This document shows positions 28,706-39,162 of a DNA stretch of 64,000 nucleotides, piece after piece. Source of the stretch: Halorubrum lacusprofundi ATCC 49239 (GTDB lineage: Archaea; Halobacteriota; Halobacteria; Halobacteriales; Haloferacaceae). Below the pieces are notes generated by a model. That model was not told the origin of the DNA and did not search any database. It saw nothing but the letters and a program-made list of their open reading frames with translations. Where the stretch lies: NCBI RefSeq assembly GCF_000022205.1, contig NC_012029.1:1-64000 (forward strand), in the 5' to 3' direction. Position numbers and translations under genes: made by a program. Position 1 is the first letter of the stretch. Each line of letters begins with the position of its first letter.

Positions 28706-29320
28706 ATGAGCGACGACATCCCGGCTCCCGTCACGCCGGAGCGTCCGGACGCACCGTTCCATACCACCGGAACCGACCACGTTACCGTTTGGGGAAGCAA
28801 CGAGGCCGACACGATCGCGTTCTACCGCGACCTACTTGGCATGCCGCTCGTCCTCCGCCAGCCCAATCTCGACGACCCCTCGCAGACGCACCTATTCTTC
28901 GACACCGGTGACGGGCGAATCCTGACGTTCTTCGTGAGCGACGACCGCCCCTCGGCTCGTGGCCAGCGCGCCGGCACCGGCGCAGTCCACCACCTCTGTT
29001 TCAGCGTCGATCCCGACGAGTACGAAGATATCATGTCGGCGCTGGAGGATGCTGGGAAAGGGTACAACGTGTTCGATCGAGGGATCTTCCACTCGATCTA
29101 CACGCAGGACAACAACGGCCTCGTCATCGAACTCTCGTCGGACAAGTACGAGATCCCGGACGATCGCAAGGGCGAGGTGCTCGCGACTGCCCAGCGGCTC
29201 CGTGAGGAGGACGGTGCCGACTTCGCGAAGGATCGTCACATGGAGGCCGCCTTGGAGGAGCTCGGGCTCCCGGTGAACAAGTACGATCTGCCGGATGCCG
29301 ACGCGGGCGTCGGCGTATGA
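28706..29320 (+). CDS. VOC-family (glyoxalase/dioxygenase-like) protein
   Basis: The 204-aa protein has the vicinal oxygen chelate pattern: TTGTDHVTVWGSNEADTIAFY (first metal ligand His), YRDLLGMPLVLRQPN, VHHLCFSVDPDEYED (second His) and LVIELSSD (Glu ligand). The C-terminal tail (about 160-204) is helical. The family includes ring-cleaving dioxygenases and glyoxalases; the substrate is unknown. The gene overlaps the next esterase gene by four bases (ATGA), which suggests they act in the same small-molecule pathway. Confidence 0.87.
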   Translation: MSDDIPAPVTPERPDAPFHTTGTDHVTVWGSNEADTIAFYRDLLGMPLVLRQPNLDDPSQTHLFFDTGDGRILTFFVSDDRPSARGQRAGTGAVHHLCFSVDPDEYEDIMSALEDAGKGYNVFDRGIFHSIYTQDNNGLVIELSSDKYEIPDDRKGEVLATAQRLREEDGADFAKDRHMEAALEELGLPVNKYDLPDADAGVGV

Positions 29321-30066
29321 GCCGCGGACCCCTGCATACGGGCGACGACCCGCACGCCGACGAGGAGCTGGTGACCGCCGGCACCGACATCGAGGCGGCG
29401 GACGCCGCCGTCGTCCTCGTCCACGGTCGTGGCGCGACCGCGCGGAGCATCGTCGAGTTCGGGACGGAGGTCGCAGGCGACTACGATATCGCGCTCTCGC
29501 CGGCGGCTTCGCCGCCGGCTGTCAGAGAGACCTCCGGTCTCTCACTACTCGCGCCGCAGGCGGCGGCGAACACGTGGTACCCGAACTCCTTCCTCGCTCC
29601 GGTCGCGGACAACGAACCCGGCCGGAGTTCCGGTCTGCGTGCCATCGGCCGCGCAGTCGAGACCGCGACGGACGCAGGGATTCCGGCCGAGTGCGTCCTC
29701 GTTGGTGGCTTCTCGCAGGGCGCCTGTCTCGCGAGCGAGTTCGTTGCGCGAAATCCGTCGCAATACGGTGGGCTCGCGGCACTGAGCGGCGGGCTGATCG
29801 GCGAGTCGATCGATCTCGACGATTACGTCTCCCACGCGGCGGCCGCGGTCGACGGGGACCCCGCCGACGCGCTCGCGGGAACGCCGGCGTTTCTCGGGTG
29901 CAGTGATGTCGACCCGCACATCCCCGAAGAGCGGGTCCACGAGACGGCCGACGTGCTTGCGGCGCTCGGTGGCAATGTCGAGACCCGGATCTACGAGGGG
30001 ATGGGTCACGGGATCAACGAGGAGGAGACGGCGTCCGTCTCCGAGATGGTCGCGAACCTGACGTAG
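29317..30066 (+). CDS. Phospholipase/carboxylesterase-type alpha/beta hydrolase
   Basis: The 249-aa serine hydrolase has the nucleophile elbow GGFSQGA (Ser about 123), an oxyanion segment VLVHGRGATA near residue 33, the acid residue in GCSDVDPHIP (about 199) and the catalytic His in GMGHGIN (about 233). That is a complete triad in the order seen in the YpfH/phospholipase-carboxylesterase family. It is probably cytosolic. Start-stop overlap with the VOC gene indicates one operon. Confidence 0.9.
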   Translation: MSRGPLHTGDDPHADEELVTAGTDIEAADAAVVLVHGRGATARSIVEFGTEVAGDYDIALSPAASPPAVRETSGLSLLAPQAAANTWYPNSFLAPVADNEPGRSSGLRAIGRAVETATDAGIPAECVLVGGFSQGACLASEFVARNPSQYGGLAALSGGLIGESIDLDDYVSHAAAAVDGDPADALAGTPAFLGCSDVDPHIPEERVHETADVLAALGGNVETRIYEGMGHGINEEETASVSEMVANLT

Positions 30067-30106
30067 GTCCGCGGTAGTTCGTGTCGGGAACCGTCCGGTC
30101 CTCCGA

Positions 30107-32185
30107 TCACGCCAGCCAGTCGTCGGGTTTCGTGTCGTAGTCGATCTCGTCGGCCGCGATCCGCGCTTTGATCTCCGGATCGAGGTCGTGTTCGGTCACC
30201 TCGCCGCCGTCGTACTGGAAGCGCACGCCGACCTCTTTTCCCTCCGGTTCGGTGCCCCGCCGCATGGCGCGGCGGATCGCCTCGTCGGAGTACTCGACGC
30301 GGATCGTCGCGAGGTTCGCCGGCCGCCCCCACAGCTCGAAGACGCGCTTCAGCGTCTCTCTCGCCGATTCCTCGTCGAGAGCGACCCCGTTGTACCGGTG
30401 GCCCAAGAGGAGTTCGCCTCGGTTCCGGAAGTTGCCGTCGAGTACGACGACCGTGGGCTTCCCGAAGTTCGTGAACCGCAACAGAAGCTTCTTCCGCACG
30501 TCGTCGGCGTCGACGCTGGCGACGCGGTGCTGTTCGGTCGCCCGACTGTACTCGTAGGTGAAGTAGTTCCCCTCGCGCACGAACTCGTCGGTGAGGAACG
30601 CGTCGATGAACGTTACGTCGTTGTGGCTCTCGCGGACTTCGAGCATCCGGTCCCAGCCCGTCGCACGATCCACGTCGGCGAGCGCCTCGTCGACCGTCGC
30701 ATATCGATCGACGTCGAACATGTACCGCGCTTGCTCGGTTAACGTCTCCCGCGAGACGTTCCGGAGAGAGTTCCGATGCTCCGGCCGCGAGAGGACGTAG
30801 TGTCGCTCCGCGAGGCCCTCGCGCGTGAGCAGCTTCCACGGGTAGCGCTCGATGTCCGGGCCGGAGTCGGGGCCAGCGTCGCTGTCGGTTCCCGGACTCT
30901 CTCCGTCCCGCGCCGACAGCGCCCGGTCGACCGCCTCGGCGTCGACACGCGGGTCGCGGTCGGCGGCGAGCTCGGCCAGTTCGTCGAGCGTCGCCGGTCC
31001 CGCCCCCGCGATCGCGGGATGAGGTTCGAGCGCTGCGGCGACCTCATCGAGGTCGATCCGCGAGTGGAAATTCTCTGGCGTCACTCCCTCGATCCGAAGC
31101 AGCTTGTCGATCACGTCGCGACGGGCGGCCCGCAACTCCACGTGGGTCCACAGCTCGAACCCGAGCTTGTAGGGGTTGAGCCCGGGCGATCCGAGCACCC
31201 GGGACATGTGGTCGGCGTACGTGAGGAACTCGTCGGGATCGGCGAACCCCTCGCCACCCATCATGACTGACTCCCAATATGTTGCCCACCCCTCGTTCAT
31301 CACCTTCGTCGACTTCTGGCCCGCGAAGTAGTACGCCTCCTCGCGAAGCGCGTCGATGACGGTCGTCTCCCACGGCTCGCGGTCGACCGCCTTTCCGCTC
31401 TCCGGGTCGTACCGCTTCCCGTAATCACGCAGGAACGCGAGCACGTCCGGGCGCGGCTCCTCCGGCTCGACGCCCTCGCCTCTGGCTTCGAGCCACTCGT
31501 CATCGAACACGTCACGACGCACCTCTTCGGAGAGGTCCAGCTCCGCGATCCGCTCTTCGATCGCCGCGAGCGGATCGTCGTCAGGGCCGTTCACGTCCTC
31601 GTCGACTCCCGGTTCGTCGACCGACCGCGCGGCGTCGGCCGGGCTGTGCTGGTCGATCGTGTCCTCCAGCGCGCTCACAGCGTCGATCAGGCGCTCGACC
31701 TCGTCGCGGTCGACCTCCGGACGATCGGCGATCGCCGCGATCCGGTCGGCGTTGCGCTCCAGCCGCGCCGCGGCGTTCGGTCCGCCCTTGCCGCGGTCGG
31801 CGTACAGGCCGAACCACCGGTTGTTCGCGAAGAAGTCCGCGTGGGCCTCGACGTGGGTTATCACCGCCTTCTGGTCGGCGGGCGAGTTCGACTCCTGGAG
31901 AAACGCGTGGCTCGGATCGTCGTTGTTGACGATCTCGAACGCCTTCCCGAGCCCGTGGCGATCCAACTTCGACTGCCGCTCGTAGTTCATTCCCCACCGC
32001 CAGTGGGGGTACCGCCGCTGGAAGCCGCCGTACGCGATCAGTTCGTTCATCTCGTCGTGGTCGACGATCCAGTACCGCACCGGGTACGGCTCCAGCCCGA
32101 GCCGTTCGGCGAGCGCGCGCGCTTCCGCCGCCGGTACTCCGAGCGACTCCGCCTCGCGTTTCGCTTCGACTCGCTCGTCCCTCAT
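30107..32185 (-). CDS. SpoVR family protein
   Basis: The 692-aa protein belongs to the SpoVR/YcgB family. Visible family segments are [16 protein letters not shown], a [21 protein letters not shown] stretch, [26 protein letters not shown] and [10 protein letters not shown]. The catalytic activity of the family is not established. In bacteria it is produced with PrkA and YeaH during spore formation or stationary-phase stress. Here it ends the prkA-prkA-UPF0229-spoVR operon, with a four-base overlap with the preceding gene. At 692 aa it is longer than the bacterial form of about 510 aa, mainly in an acidic segment around 180-260 and one near 420-460. Confidence 0.92.
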   Translation of the reverse strand: MRDERVEAKREAESLGVPAAEARALAERLGLEPYPVRYWIVDHDEMNELIAYGGFQRRYPHWRWGMNYERQSKLDRHGLGKAFEIVNNDDPSHAFLQESNSPADQKAVITHVEAHADFFANNRWFGLYADRGKGGPNAAARLERNADRIAAIADRPEVDRDEVERLIDAVSALEDTIDQHSPADAARSVDEPGVDEDVNGPDDDPLAAIEERIAELDLSEEVRRDVFDDEWLEARGEGVEPEEPRPDVLAFLRDYGKRYDPESGKAVDREPWETTVIDALREEAYYFAGQKSTKVMNEGWATYWESVMMGGEGFADPDEFLTYADHMSRVLGSPGLNPYKLGFELWTHVELRAARRDVIDKLLRIEGVTPENFHSRIDLDEVAAALEPHPAIAGAGPATLDELAELAADRDPRVDAEAVDRALSARDGESPGTDSDAGPDSGPDIERYPWKLLTREGLAERHYVLSRPEHRNSLRNVSRETLTEQARYMFDVDRYATVDEALADVDRATGWDRMLEVRESHNDVTFIDAFLTDEFVREGNYFTYEYSRATEQHRVASVDADDVRKKLLLRFTNFGKPTVVVLDGNFRNRGELLLGHRYNGVALDEESARETLKRVFELWGRPANLATIRVEYSDEAIRRAMRRGTEPEGKEVGVRFQYDGGEVTEHDLDPEIKARIAADEIDYDTKPDDWLA

Positions 32186-33564
32186 CGGCGCTCACCTCCG
32201 TCGGTCAGCCCGCTTGCCGCCTCGCCGGCGGTCGCGGCGCCGTCGCCTTCGGCTTCGGTACTGAGGATCTCGTAGATGGCGTCGGTGACGTCGCCCGGCT
32301 CCGAGACGCGGGCGACGGCGATGTTGCCCGTGTTGCCGAGCGCCTCTTCCACCTCGTCGGCGTGACGGGCGTTCGGCGCGGCGCCGCCCGGCTGCGTCTC
32401 CACGTACGCGTGGAGGTTGGCGTCGATCGACTCCATCAGCGGCATCACCGACTCGGTCGTGTCGCTGCCGGCGTTCTCGGAGTCGCCGGCGGCGAACACG
32501 TAGCGGTTCCACTCGCTGTAGGGGTACTCTTCGAGGATCTCCGCGACCAGCTCGTAGGCGCTGGAGATCCGGGTGCCTCCGCCCGACTGGATCCCGAAGA
32601 ACTCGCCGCGGTCGACCTCCCACGCTTCTGCATCGTGGACGACGTAGCGGAACTCCGCGGCGTCGTACTTCCCGGTCAGGTACCAGTCCATCGGGGTGAA
32701 CACCCGCTCGACCAGCTCGCGTTTCGTCTCGCGCATCGAGCCGGACACGTCACGGACGTTCACCACGACGACGTTGCGCTCGCGCTTCTCGATCACCTCG
32801 GGATGACGGAAGCGCTCGTCTTCTCGGCGGAAGGGGACGCTGTCGAGCCCCTCCCGGCGAATCCGATGAGTGGCGGGCTCGCGGTCGATATCCTCGTCGA
32901 GCGCGTCGAAGCTCACCCACCGGTCGAGCGCTTCGACGGGCTCGCCGTGCTCGTCCGCCGCGGTCGCAGCCGCGTCGGCGATCCACGCCCGCGAGACGGG
33001 AATCCCTTGGTTGCGCGCCCATGCGAACACGTCGTCGACGTCCGCGCCGGCGACGTGGAGTCCTTCGCGGACGTAATCCTCGTCGAAGTCGGTCGCGAGG
33101 TGGCGCTTCAGCCCGCGCTTGAAGAACTCGTCGACGTCGAGGGTCCCCCGCGGGCCGGCGCGGGCAGTGTCGGTGTAATCGCCTTCCATCTCCTCAACGA
33201 CTCGTTTCCCCTTCGGTTCGAGGTCGAGTCCCAGCTCCTCGTCGAGCTCGCGCGCGAACTCCTCCGGGTCCATCTCGTAGTACTCGTGCTCGCCGCCTTC
33301 CTCGCCCGGGTCCCCCTCCTCATCGCCGTCGGACTTTGGTTCGACCGGCTGGCCGGGCTGGGGCTGTCCGCTCTCCCCCTGCCCGACGCCGCCGGCCTCG
33401 CGGCGGTCGTACTTGAACTCGGGGAGATCGACGATCTTCACCGGGATACGAACTCGGTCGGGGTCGGAGCCGCCCAGATCGCCGTGGCTGATGAACTCCG
33501 CGAGATCCTCGCGGCGCTTCTCACCCACCTCGCGGAACCGCTCGCGGTCCTCGGTCAGTCCCAC
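32182..33564 (-). CDS. UPF0229 (YeaH-type) VWA-domain protein
   Basis: The 460-aa protein starts at GTG 33564 ([18 protein letters not shown]). A conserved basic/acidic N-terminus ([19 protein letters not shown]...) and a disordered acidic linker precede a C-terminal von Willebrand A domain. Its metal site is DVSGSM in [13 protein letters not shown], with [18 protein letters not shown] and VFAAGDSEN further on. UPF0229 proteins partner with PrkA and SpoVR. The start overlaps the upstream prkA paralog by ten bases. An upstream extension in this frame would be antisense-like noise and was dropped. Confidence 0.9.
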   Translation of the reverse strand: MGLTEDRERFREVGEKRREDLAEFISHGDLGGSDPDRVRIPVKIVDLPEFKYDRREAGGVGQGESGQPQPGQPVEPKSDGDEEGDPGEEGGEHEYYEMDPEEFARELDEELGLDLEPKGKRVVEEMEGDYTDTARAGPRGTLDVDEFFKRGLKRHLATDFDEDYVREGLHVAGADVDDVFAWARNQGIPVSRAWIADAAATAADEHGEPVEALDRWVSFDALDEDIDREPATHRIRREGLDSVPFRREDERFRHPEVIEKRERNVVVVNVRDVSGSMRETKRELVERVFTPMDWYLTGKYDAAEFRYVVHDAEAWEVDRGEFFGIQSGGGTRISSAYELVAEILEEYPYSEWNRYVFAAGDSENAGSDTTESVMPLMESIDANLHAYVETQPGGAAPNARHADEVEEALGNTGNIAVARVSEPGDVTDAIYEILSTEAEGDGAATAGEAASGLTDGGERR

Positions 33565-35996
33565 GTCCGACCACCCCCGTTTCGGCCGCTTCGGTCCTCT
33601 ATCGGACGATCTGGGGTGGCCTCGCTCGCCGTGTTGCCGTCGGCGGTCAGGCTCGTCCACTCGTCGCGAACGTTCCGCATCACGGCGCGGCTCGTCAACT
33701 CGGCGGACGCGGGGCTGTACCCCCGGTCGACGAGCCGCGCTATCGTCGTCGCCTTCGTCCGTTCCGTCTCGGTGTCGGCCGGCGGATCGGCCCACTCGGC
33801 AGGGTCGAGGTCCGGGAATCGTCGTTTCACGTCCGCGAGGTCGTTCGACTCCAACACCGCCTTCAGCTCCGGGATCTCGCCGAGGTCGGCGTCGCCGACG
33901 CTGAACGCGTTGCCGCGGTTCCGCCACGCGTACCGGGTGAGTGCGCGTATCACCCGCTCGCGCCGGAACGTCCCGACCGGCTCGGTGGGGTCGGTCCCGC
34001 GGTAGTCGCTCTCGTCGAACCGGCCGAGCGTCTCCGTCTCGAACACCTTCATCGCGAGCGCGTCCGGCTCCTCCGGGCCGCGCTCGGTCTCGACGGGCAC
34101 CTCGGCGTCCCACGCGTACACGTGCTCGACGTACTCGGCCACGGTCGCCTCCGGGACGGTCTCCTCCGCGAGGATCGCGTCGACCACATCCGCTCGCTGG
34201 CGCTCGCGTACGCGCTCGGCCACGGGCGCCTTCCGGCTCTCGAACTCCGCGACCTCCGTCCGCGAGAACACCGGCGCGTCGGAGAGTGCCTCGGCCATCG
34301 CGTCGAGCACGTCCGTCGGCGTGATCACCCGCTCGACCGGTAGTTCAGGGTGGCTGCGGTCGGCGTCAGACCCGAGCAGCTCCGCGACGATATCGCGGAC
34401 GTAGGTGACCGGGATCCCGTTCCGGCCATCTCCGTCGCCGAACTCGATGTCGTCGACGGTGATCCGCTGTTCCTCGCCGCTCCGCTCGCGCCGTATCTCA
34501 CCGTTTTCGTACAGCTCGGCCTTCTCGACGAGGTCGATCCCCGCCGGCAGGTCGTCGGTGTCGAGCCGCGTGACGACCGCGTACAGCGCGGCCGCTCCGA
34601 CCGCGTGGGGAGCGAGTTCGCGCTCCGTGATCCCTTTGTCGCCGTCGCGGACGCCGATCGTAAGGGACGCGGCACTGGGCTCGCTCGCGGGGTCCCTCGC
34701 GGGATTTTCGCCGGTATCGATCGGCTCGTCGTCCTCGATCCCGTCGACCGTCGGTACGCCTCGCGGGCCGCCGACCTCGCGGCGCAACAGCTCTGCCTCC
34801 AGCCGCCGGTTCGTGAGGTAGCGGAACTCGTGGCGAGTGAGACGGCGTTTCAGCGCTTTCAGGGGGTCCGCCCCTTCGCGCTCGGCATGGCGGTCGAGTT
34901 CGGCGTCGAGGTCGGGGTTCGAGATGACGATGAGCTGGGTGTCGAGATCCATTCCGATCCCCTTATCGAGCTTTACCCGCCGCTCGTCGGGGACGTTGAG
35001 GAGCCGCCGGAGGAGGTCGGCGTGCTGGCTCGCGTCCTCGACGATGGTCGCGACGCCGTTGCCCTGTGAGAGCACGCCGTCGTAGCTGAACGCTTGCGGG
35101 TTCTTCCGCCCGCGCGAGTCGAGCTCGCGGAGCATGCCGCCCATCCACGATCCGACGAGCCGCTCTTTCGGGCTCCCGTCGTCCTCGGCGTGGAGCACGC
35201 CGACCCCTTCGCCCACGTCGACGACGTAGCTCGTCACGCGGAGGTGGTCGCGGTCGGTGATCGCCGAGAACAGGTCTCGACGCCCCTCGTCGCGGTACAC
35301 CGATTCGAGGTGGTCGTACGCCTCGCGGCTGAACGGGTCGAGGTCCACGTCGGCCGCGATCGGGTAGGCGTCGTCGTCGACGGCGTCGGCGATCGACTCC
35401 CGGACCGCTTCGGGGAACACCGAGAGGGGGTGTGTCTGGACGGGACTCCGGTACCACGCGGCGGCGTCTCCGCCGTCGCCGTACGAGAGCGACGCGGCGC
35501 CTGCCCCGACCCCGCTTCCGGTCCCGGCCCCGGTGACGTTCCACTCGACGGTGTAGCGTCGCCCGGCCTCGGTCTTCGAGAACTCCCGAAGGCCGTTCAC
35601 CAGACACCGCTTGAACTCCGACTTCCCGGTGGCTGTGGGGCCGTCGATCCACACGATCGTCTCGTCGTTGCCGCGCCCCGCGGCGGCGGCCCGGAGGTCG
35701 TCGACGAACGCGTTGAGCGCCGCGGTGTTGCCCAACACGGCGTGTTCCCCGTCGTTGAACGGATCGTCGAAGAACCGGTACCGCTCCAGCCGCTCGCCGC
35801 GCTCGCGGACCTCCCGGGTCCCCTGCGACTCGACGGCCGCGAGGAGGTACCGCGCGCCGGAGGCGGCCGCGGTCGGGTTCTCCAACACCCGGTCGACGTA
35901 CTCCTCGAGGCTCATCGGCGGGTCGTACGCCCCCCGAAGGGTCTCGTCGGCGTCGCGGACGAACGCGTCTCCGTCCGGCGTGTCGCGTTCGGTCAT
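33555..35996 (-). CDS. Second PrkA-type ATPase/kinase paralog
   Basis: The 813-aa protein has the PrkA AAA+ domain with P-loop [10 protein letters not shown] at 119-128 and conserved segments [39 protein letters not shown] and [20 protein letters not shown]-terminal PrkA-like region continues to about 760. The P-loop retains GxxxxGKS, but identity with the upstream paralog is low and it has longer inserts. It may be a regulatory partner rather than a redundant copy. The ATG at 35996 follows the first prkA stop by one base. Confidence 0.88.
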   Translation of the reverse strand: MTERDTPDGDAFVRDADETLRGAYDPPMSLEEYVDRVLENPTAAASGARYLLAAVESQGTREVRERGERLERYRFFDDPFNDGEHAVLGNTAALNAFVDDLRAAAAGRGNDETIVWIDGPTATGKSEFKRCLVNGLREFSKTEAGRRYTVEWNVTGAGTGSGVGAGAASLSYGDGGDAAAWYRSPVQTHPLSVFPEAVRESIADAVDDDAYPIAADVDLDPFSREAYDHLESVYRDEGRRDLFSAITDRDHLRVTSYVVDVGEGVGVLHAEDDGSPKERLVGSWMGGMLRELDSRGRKNPQAFSYDGVLSQGNGVATIVEDASQHADLLRRLLNVPDERRVKLDKGIGMDLDTQLIVISNPDLDAELDRHAEREGADPLKALKRRLTRHEFRYLTNRRLEAELLRREVGGPRGVPTVDGIEDDEPIDTGENPARDPASEPSAASLTIGVRDGDKGITERELAPHAVGAAALYAVVTRLDTDDLPAGIDLVEKAELYENGEIRRERSGEEQRITVDDIEFGDGDGRNGIPVTYVRDIVAELLGSDADRSHPELPVERVITPTDVLDAMAEALSDAPVFSRTEVAEFESRKAPVAERVRERQRADVVDAILAEETVPEATVAEYVEHVYAWDAEVPVETERGPEEPDALAMKVFETETLGRFDESDYRGTDPTEPVGTFRRERVIRALTRYAWRNRGNAFSVGDADLGEIPELKAVLESNDLADVKRRFPDLDPAEWADPPADTETERTKATTIARLVDRGYSPASAELTSRAVMRNVRDEWTSLTADGNTASEATPDRPIEDRSGRNGGGRTWD

Positions 35997-35997
35997 C

Positions 35998-38073
35998 TCA
36001 GTCCCCGCCGTTTTCGATCTCGGAGCGGGCGACGGCCGCGCCCGCGTACTCCAGCACCTCCGCGGCGCCGTCCTCGGAGTAGCCGCGGTCGACCAAGGCG
36101 TCGACCCACGCGCTCCGCTCCTCGTCGTCGAGGTCGGTCGCGGAGACCAGCGCCGAGAAGTTGATGTTGTGCTTCTTGTCCTCCCACAGCTTGCGTTCGA
36201 GCGCGCGCCGGAGTCGGTCGTTCTCCCGCGGGTCGAAGCCGCGCCCCTCGCGAGCGCGCCGGGAGACCCAGTTCGACACCTCCTGTCGGAAGTCGTCCTT
36301 GCGATCGGAGGGCACGTCGAGCTGCTCTTCGACCGCGCGCAGGAACGTCTCGTCCGGCTCGGTCTCGCGGCCGGTGAGCTCGTCGTCGACGGTGGCGTCG
36401 TCGATGTACGCCATCACGTGGTCCATGTACTTCTCACCCTGCCGGCGGAGCTCGTCAACGTCGTACGCCAACGCGTGGCGCACGTCTTCGATGGCGCGCT
36501 CGCGGTACTCCTCGCGGACGGTCTCTAAGAGCCGCTCGTAGCGGTCGAGGTCCGCTTCCGCGATCGAGCCGTGGCCGCCGAGGTTCGCCTCGAAGTGGTC
36601 GAAGACGGACAGCGGCGAGAGGTAGCTGCGGTCGCGGTGGGTGGCGTCCATGATCGCCTCGGCGATCTCGTCGCCGACGAATCGGGCGGAGATCCCGTCC
36701 ATCCCCTCGCCCACGTCGGCGGATTCGGCGGCGTCCTCGCGGAGCTTCCGACGGTCGATCTCCTCGTCTTCTAGCTCGCCGTTGTACACCTTCGCCTTAT
36801 CGAGGAGGCTCACCGTCTCGTCGGCCGGCTCCTCTAAGCGGGTGAGAACGCCGAAGAGGCCGGCCATCTCCAAGGCGTGCGGCTCGACGTGGACGTTGGG
36901 CACGTCGGCGTTGTTGAGCATCTTCTCGTAGATTTTCGCCTCGCTCTCGTACTCCAACACGTAGGGGTAGTCGATCCGCTTGGTGCGGTCGTTGAACGCC
37001 TCCATCTTCTCGTCGCCGGTCTTCTCGCGGTACTCCGGCATGTTCGTCCGCCCGACGATCACCTGATCGATGTCGATCCGGGGGTTGTTCTTCGGCTTGA
37101 TCGTCGACTCCTGAGAGGCGTGGAGGAAATCGTAGAGGAACTCTCGCTGCAGTTTGAGTAGTTCCTCCCCGGAGAACAGCCCGCGGTTGGCGTTACAGAA
37201 CGCGCCGGCGTAGTCGAACGCGCGTGGATCTGACTCGCCGTAGACGGCGAGCTTCGCGTAGTTGACGTCGCCGGTGAGTTCCGTTTCGTCCTGGTTCTTC
37301 TTGTCTTTCGGCTCGAACGTCTCGATGCACTCCCGGCGGTTCTCGTCGGCGACGAGCCGGACGACCTCGACGTGGTTGTCGAGGACCCGCTGTAAGTCGT
37401 CGTCGTAGTGCGCGAGCAGTTCGTTCAGGTAGAACTCCGAGGCCGGGTCCGGGTGTTGGTCGTTTCGGAGGGTGTAGGGTGCGTCGAGCCGCTCGTTGAG
37501 CTCGTCGATCACGCCCTCGCGCTGGGGGCGCGGGATGAGCACGAGCGGGTCCTGGTTCATCGGCGAGCGCACGGTGTCGTCGCCGGGGTCCTGATCGTCG
37601 ATCACCGAACAGAGGTTCACCCAGCGGAAGGTGTACATCCGACCGGCGTCCTCGCGGGTGTACGCCTCGAAGTACCGACGGACCAGCCAGTCGAAATGCG
37701 ACTTACCGGAGCCGACAGGACCGAGCAGAAGCTTGATCCGCTTTTCGGGTCCGAGGCCCCGAGCGCCGGATTTCACCTTGTTGACGAACTCGTGGATCGC
37801 CTCGTGGACCTCTCGGCCGTAGAAGACGTTCTCGCCGTCGTGGAGGGGGTCGTCCGCGGCGAGCGCGTACTCGACGACGCCGCGTTCCTCGTCGTATTGG
37901 GTGCCGTAGTGGTCGAACATGTCCGCGACGCGCTGGTGAGCGTTCCGCGCGATCCGCGGCTCCTCGTACAGCGCGTCGAGGTACCAGTTGAACGAGCGGG
38001 GTTCCCGGAGATCGTCCGGGACGTTCGTCCGGTACTCCTCGCTGAGCCGTTCGAGCGTGTGTCGGTTTGGCAT
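35998..38073 (-). CDS. prkA: PrkA-type serine protein kinase with AAA+ domain
   Basis: The 691-aa protein is close to bacterial PrkA/YeaG in length and order: N-terminal helix, NHQRVADMF-like segment (here NAHQRVADMFDHYGT), P-loop GPVGSGKSHF at 118-127, EVHEAIHEF, NRGLFSGEELLKLQREFLYDFL, IDQVIVGRTNMPEYRE, and the C-terminal kinase-like domain from about 460. PrkA proteins are stress-linked Ser kinases or AAA+ proteases; the true activity is debated. It is the first gene of the four-gene operon. The 388-base region between this gene and the plus-strand gene at 38462 holds the promoters. Confidence 0.92.
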   Translation of the reverse strand: MPNRHTLERLSEEYRTNVPDDLREPRSFNWYLDALYEEPRIARNAHQRVADMFDHYGTQYDEERGVVEYALAADDPLHDGENVFYGREVHEAIHEFVNKVKSGARGLGPEKRIKLLLGPVGSGKSHFDWLVRRYFEAYTREDAGRMYTFRWVNLCSVIDDQDPGDDTVRSPMNQDPLVLIPRPQREGVIDELNERLDAPYTLRNDQHPDPASEFYLNELLAHYDDDLQRVLDNHVEVVRLVADENRRECIETFEPKDKKNQDETELTGDVNYAKLAVYGESDPRAFDYAGAFCNANRGLFSGEELLKLQREFLYDFLHASQESTIKPKNNPRIDIDQVIVGRTNMPEYREKTGDEKMEAFNDRTKRIDYPYVLEYESEAKIYEKMLNNADVPNVHVEPHALEMAGLFGVLTRLEEPADETVSLLDKAKVYNGELEDEEIDRRKLREDAAESADVGEGMDGISARFVGDEIAEAIMDATHRDRSYLSPLSVFDHFEANLGGHGSIAEADLDRYERLLETVREEYRERAIEDVRHALAYDVDELRRQGEKYMDHVMAYIDDATVDDELTGRETEPDETFLRAVEEQLDVPSDRKDDFRQEVSNWVSRRAREGRGFDPRENDRLRRALERKLWEDKKHNINFSALVSATDLDDEERSAWVDALVDRGYSEDGAAEVLEYAGAAVARSEIENGGD

Positions 38074-38461
38074 TGTATCTAGTCCCTGGTCGCTCGGAGG
38101 GGCGGCGATCCGCTGCGAGCACCCTCGACGCGCGGCGGCACAGCTCTTCGTGCCTGAGACAACGGCTCATGGAGCCGCGAACGCTGCTGCCGTCGAGGGC
38201 GACCCACGACGGATCGCCGTTCGCCCGTAACCGAGGCTATATGTATGAGGGAGATTCGCACGCATAAGTGTGTCGCCCGTTGGCACTAATCATGATACTG
38301 CGACCGTCTCCGGTGCCAGCGGTTTGGCTCCCCTTTGCGGCCGAGAACGGGCTTATCTCGGCGTCCTCTTCGTCTCCACGGTGATGCCGCCCTTGGAATC
38401 TGAAACCGGAAACGCCGCCTCCGGGCCGCAGCCTTTTGCCGGTCCCCGCCCCACGACCGGT

Positions 38462-39142
38462 GTGACGTTCAGCATCTGCGTTCGCGAGCGGTACACCGAC
38501 GACGACGGCGACGACCAGATTCGGTACGGCGTGGCAGTGACCACACGCCTGCCGGGGGTCGGAACGCTGTGTCCGTTTGCGTCGGCGGACGGCGCGGTGG
38601 CGACTCAGTCGCTCGTCAACGTTGAGTTGGGCCGAAAAGGGATCGCGTATTTGGGCGACGGACTCGCCGTCGACGACGCGCTGGAGTCCCTCCTAAACGC
38701 CGACGAGGGGAAGTCACAGCGCCAGCTCCACGGCGTCGACGCCGACGGGACGTTCGCGTTCTCCGGCGAGGAGTGCAACGACTGGTACGGCCACGTCGTC
38801 GGCGAGAACTACACCGTCGCGGGCAACCTCCTGACGGGCGAGGACGTGATAGACGACGTCGCGGCCGCCTACGAGTCGGACGCCCACGGTGAGGCCCCGC
38901 TGGCCGAGCGGCTGATCGACGCGCTCGCGGCGGGCCACGAGGCTGGCGGCGACAAGCGAGAGGACCTGAAAGTCCAATCCGCGGCGCTACAGGTGACGAA
39001 CACGGACGAAGCGACCGACGACCCGTACTACAACGACCTTCGCATCGACGCGAGTGAGACACCGATCGATGACCTTCGCGAGACGTACGAGACGGCCAAG
39101 CGCGGCTACGAGACGGTGATGGAGAAGTACGCGGACGAGTAG
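38462..39142 (+). CDS. DUF1028 family protein, putative Ntn-hydrolase
   Basis: The 226-aa protein begins (V)TFSICVRERY and contains the family core GVAVTTRLPGVGTLCPFA, DGAVATQSLVN and GHVVGENYTVAGNLL. DUF1028 members are thought to be N-terminal nucleophile hydrolases, for which an exposed Thr after Met removal makes sense. This favours the GTG at 38462 over upstream starts at 38384 (ATG) and 38270 (GTG) that would add 26 or 64 unconserved residues. Weak AT boxes lie at about 38237 and 38352, so the longer starts are not ruled out. Confidence 0.8.
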   Translation: MTFSICVRERYTDDDGDDQIRYGVAVTTRLPGVGTLCPFASADGAVATQSLVNVELGRKGIAYLGDGLAVDDALESLLNADEGKSQRQLHGVDADGTFAFSGEECNDWYGHVVGENYTVAGNLLTGEDVIDDVAAAYESDAHGEAPLAERLIDALAAGHEAGGDKREDLKVQSAALQVTNTDEATDDPYYNDLRIDASETPIDDLRETYETAKRGYETVMEKYADE

Positions 39143-39162
39143 TAGTGATCGCCGCCGGCTCT

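Noticed and set aside
32362-34005. A 547-codon open frame opposite the UPF0229 and prkA genes
   Set aside because: It is antisense to two well-supported proteins and shows the same low-complexity shadow composition.
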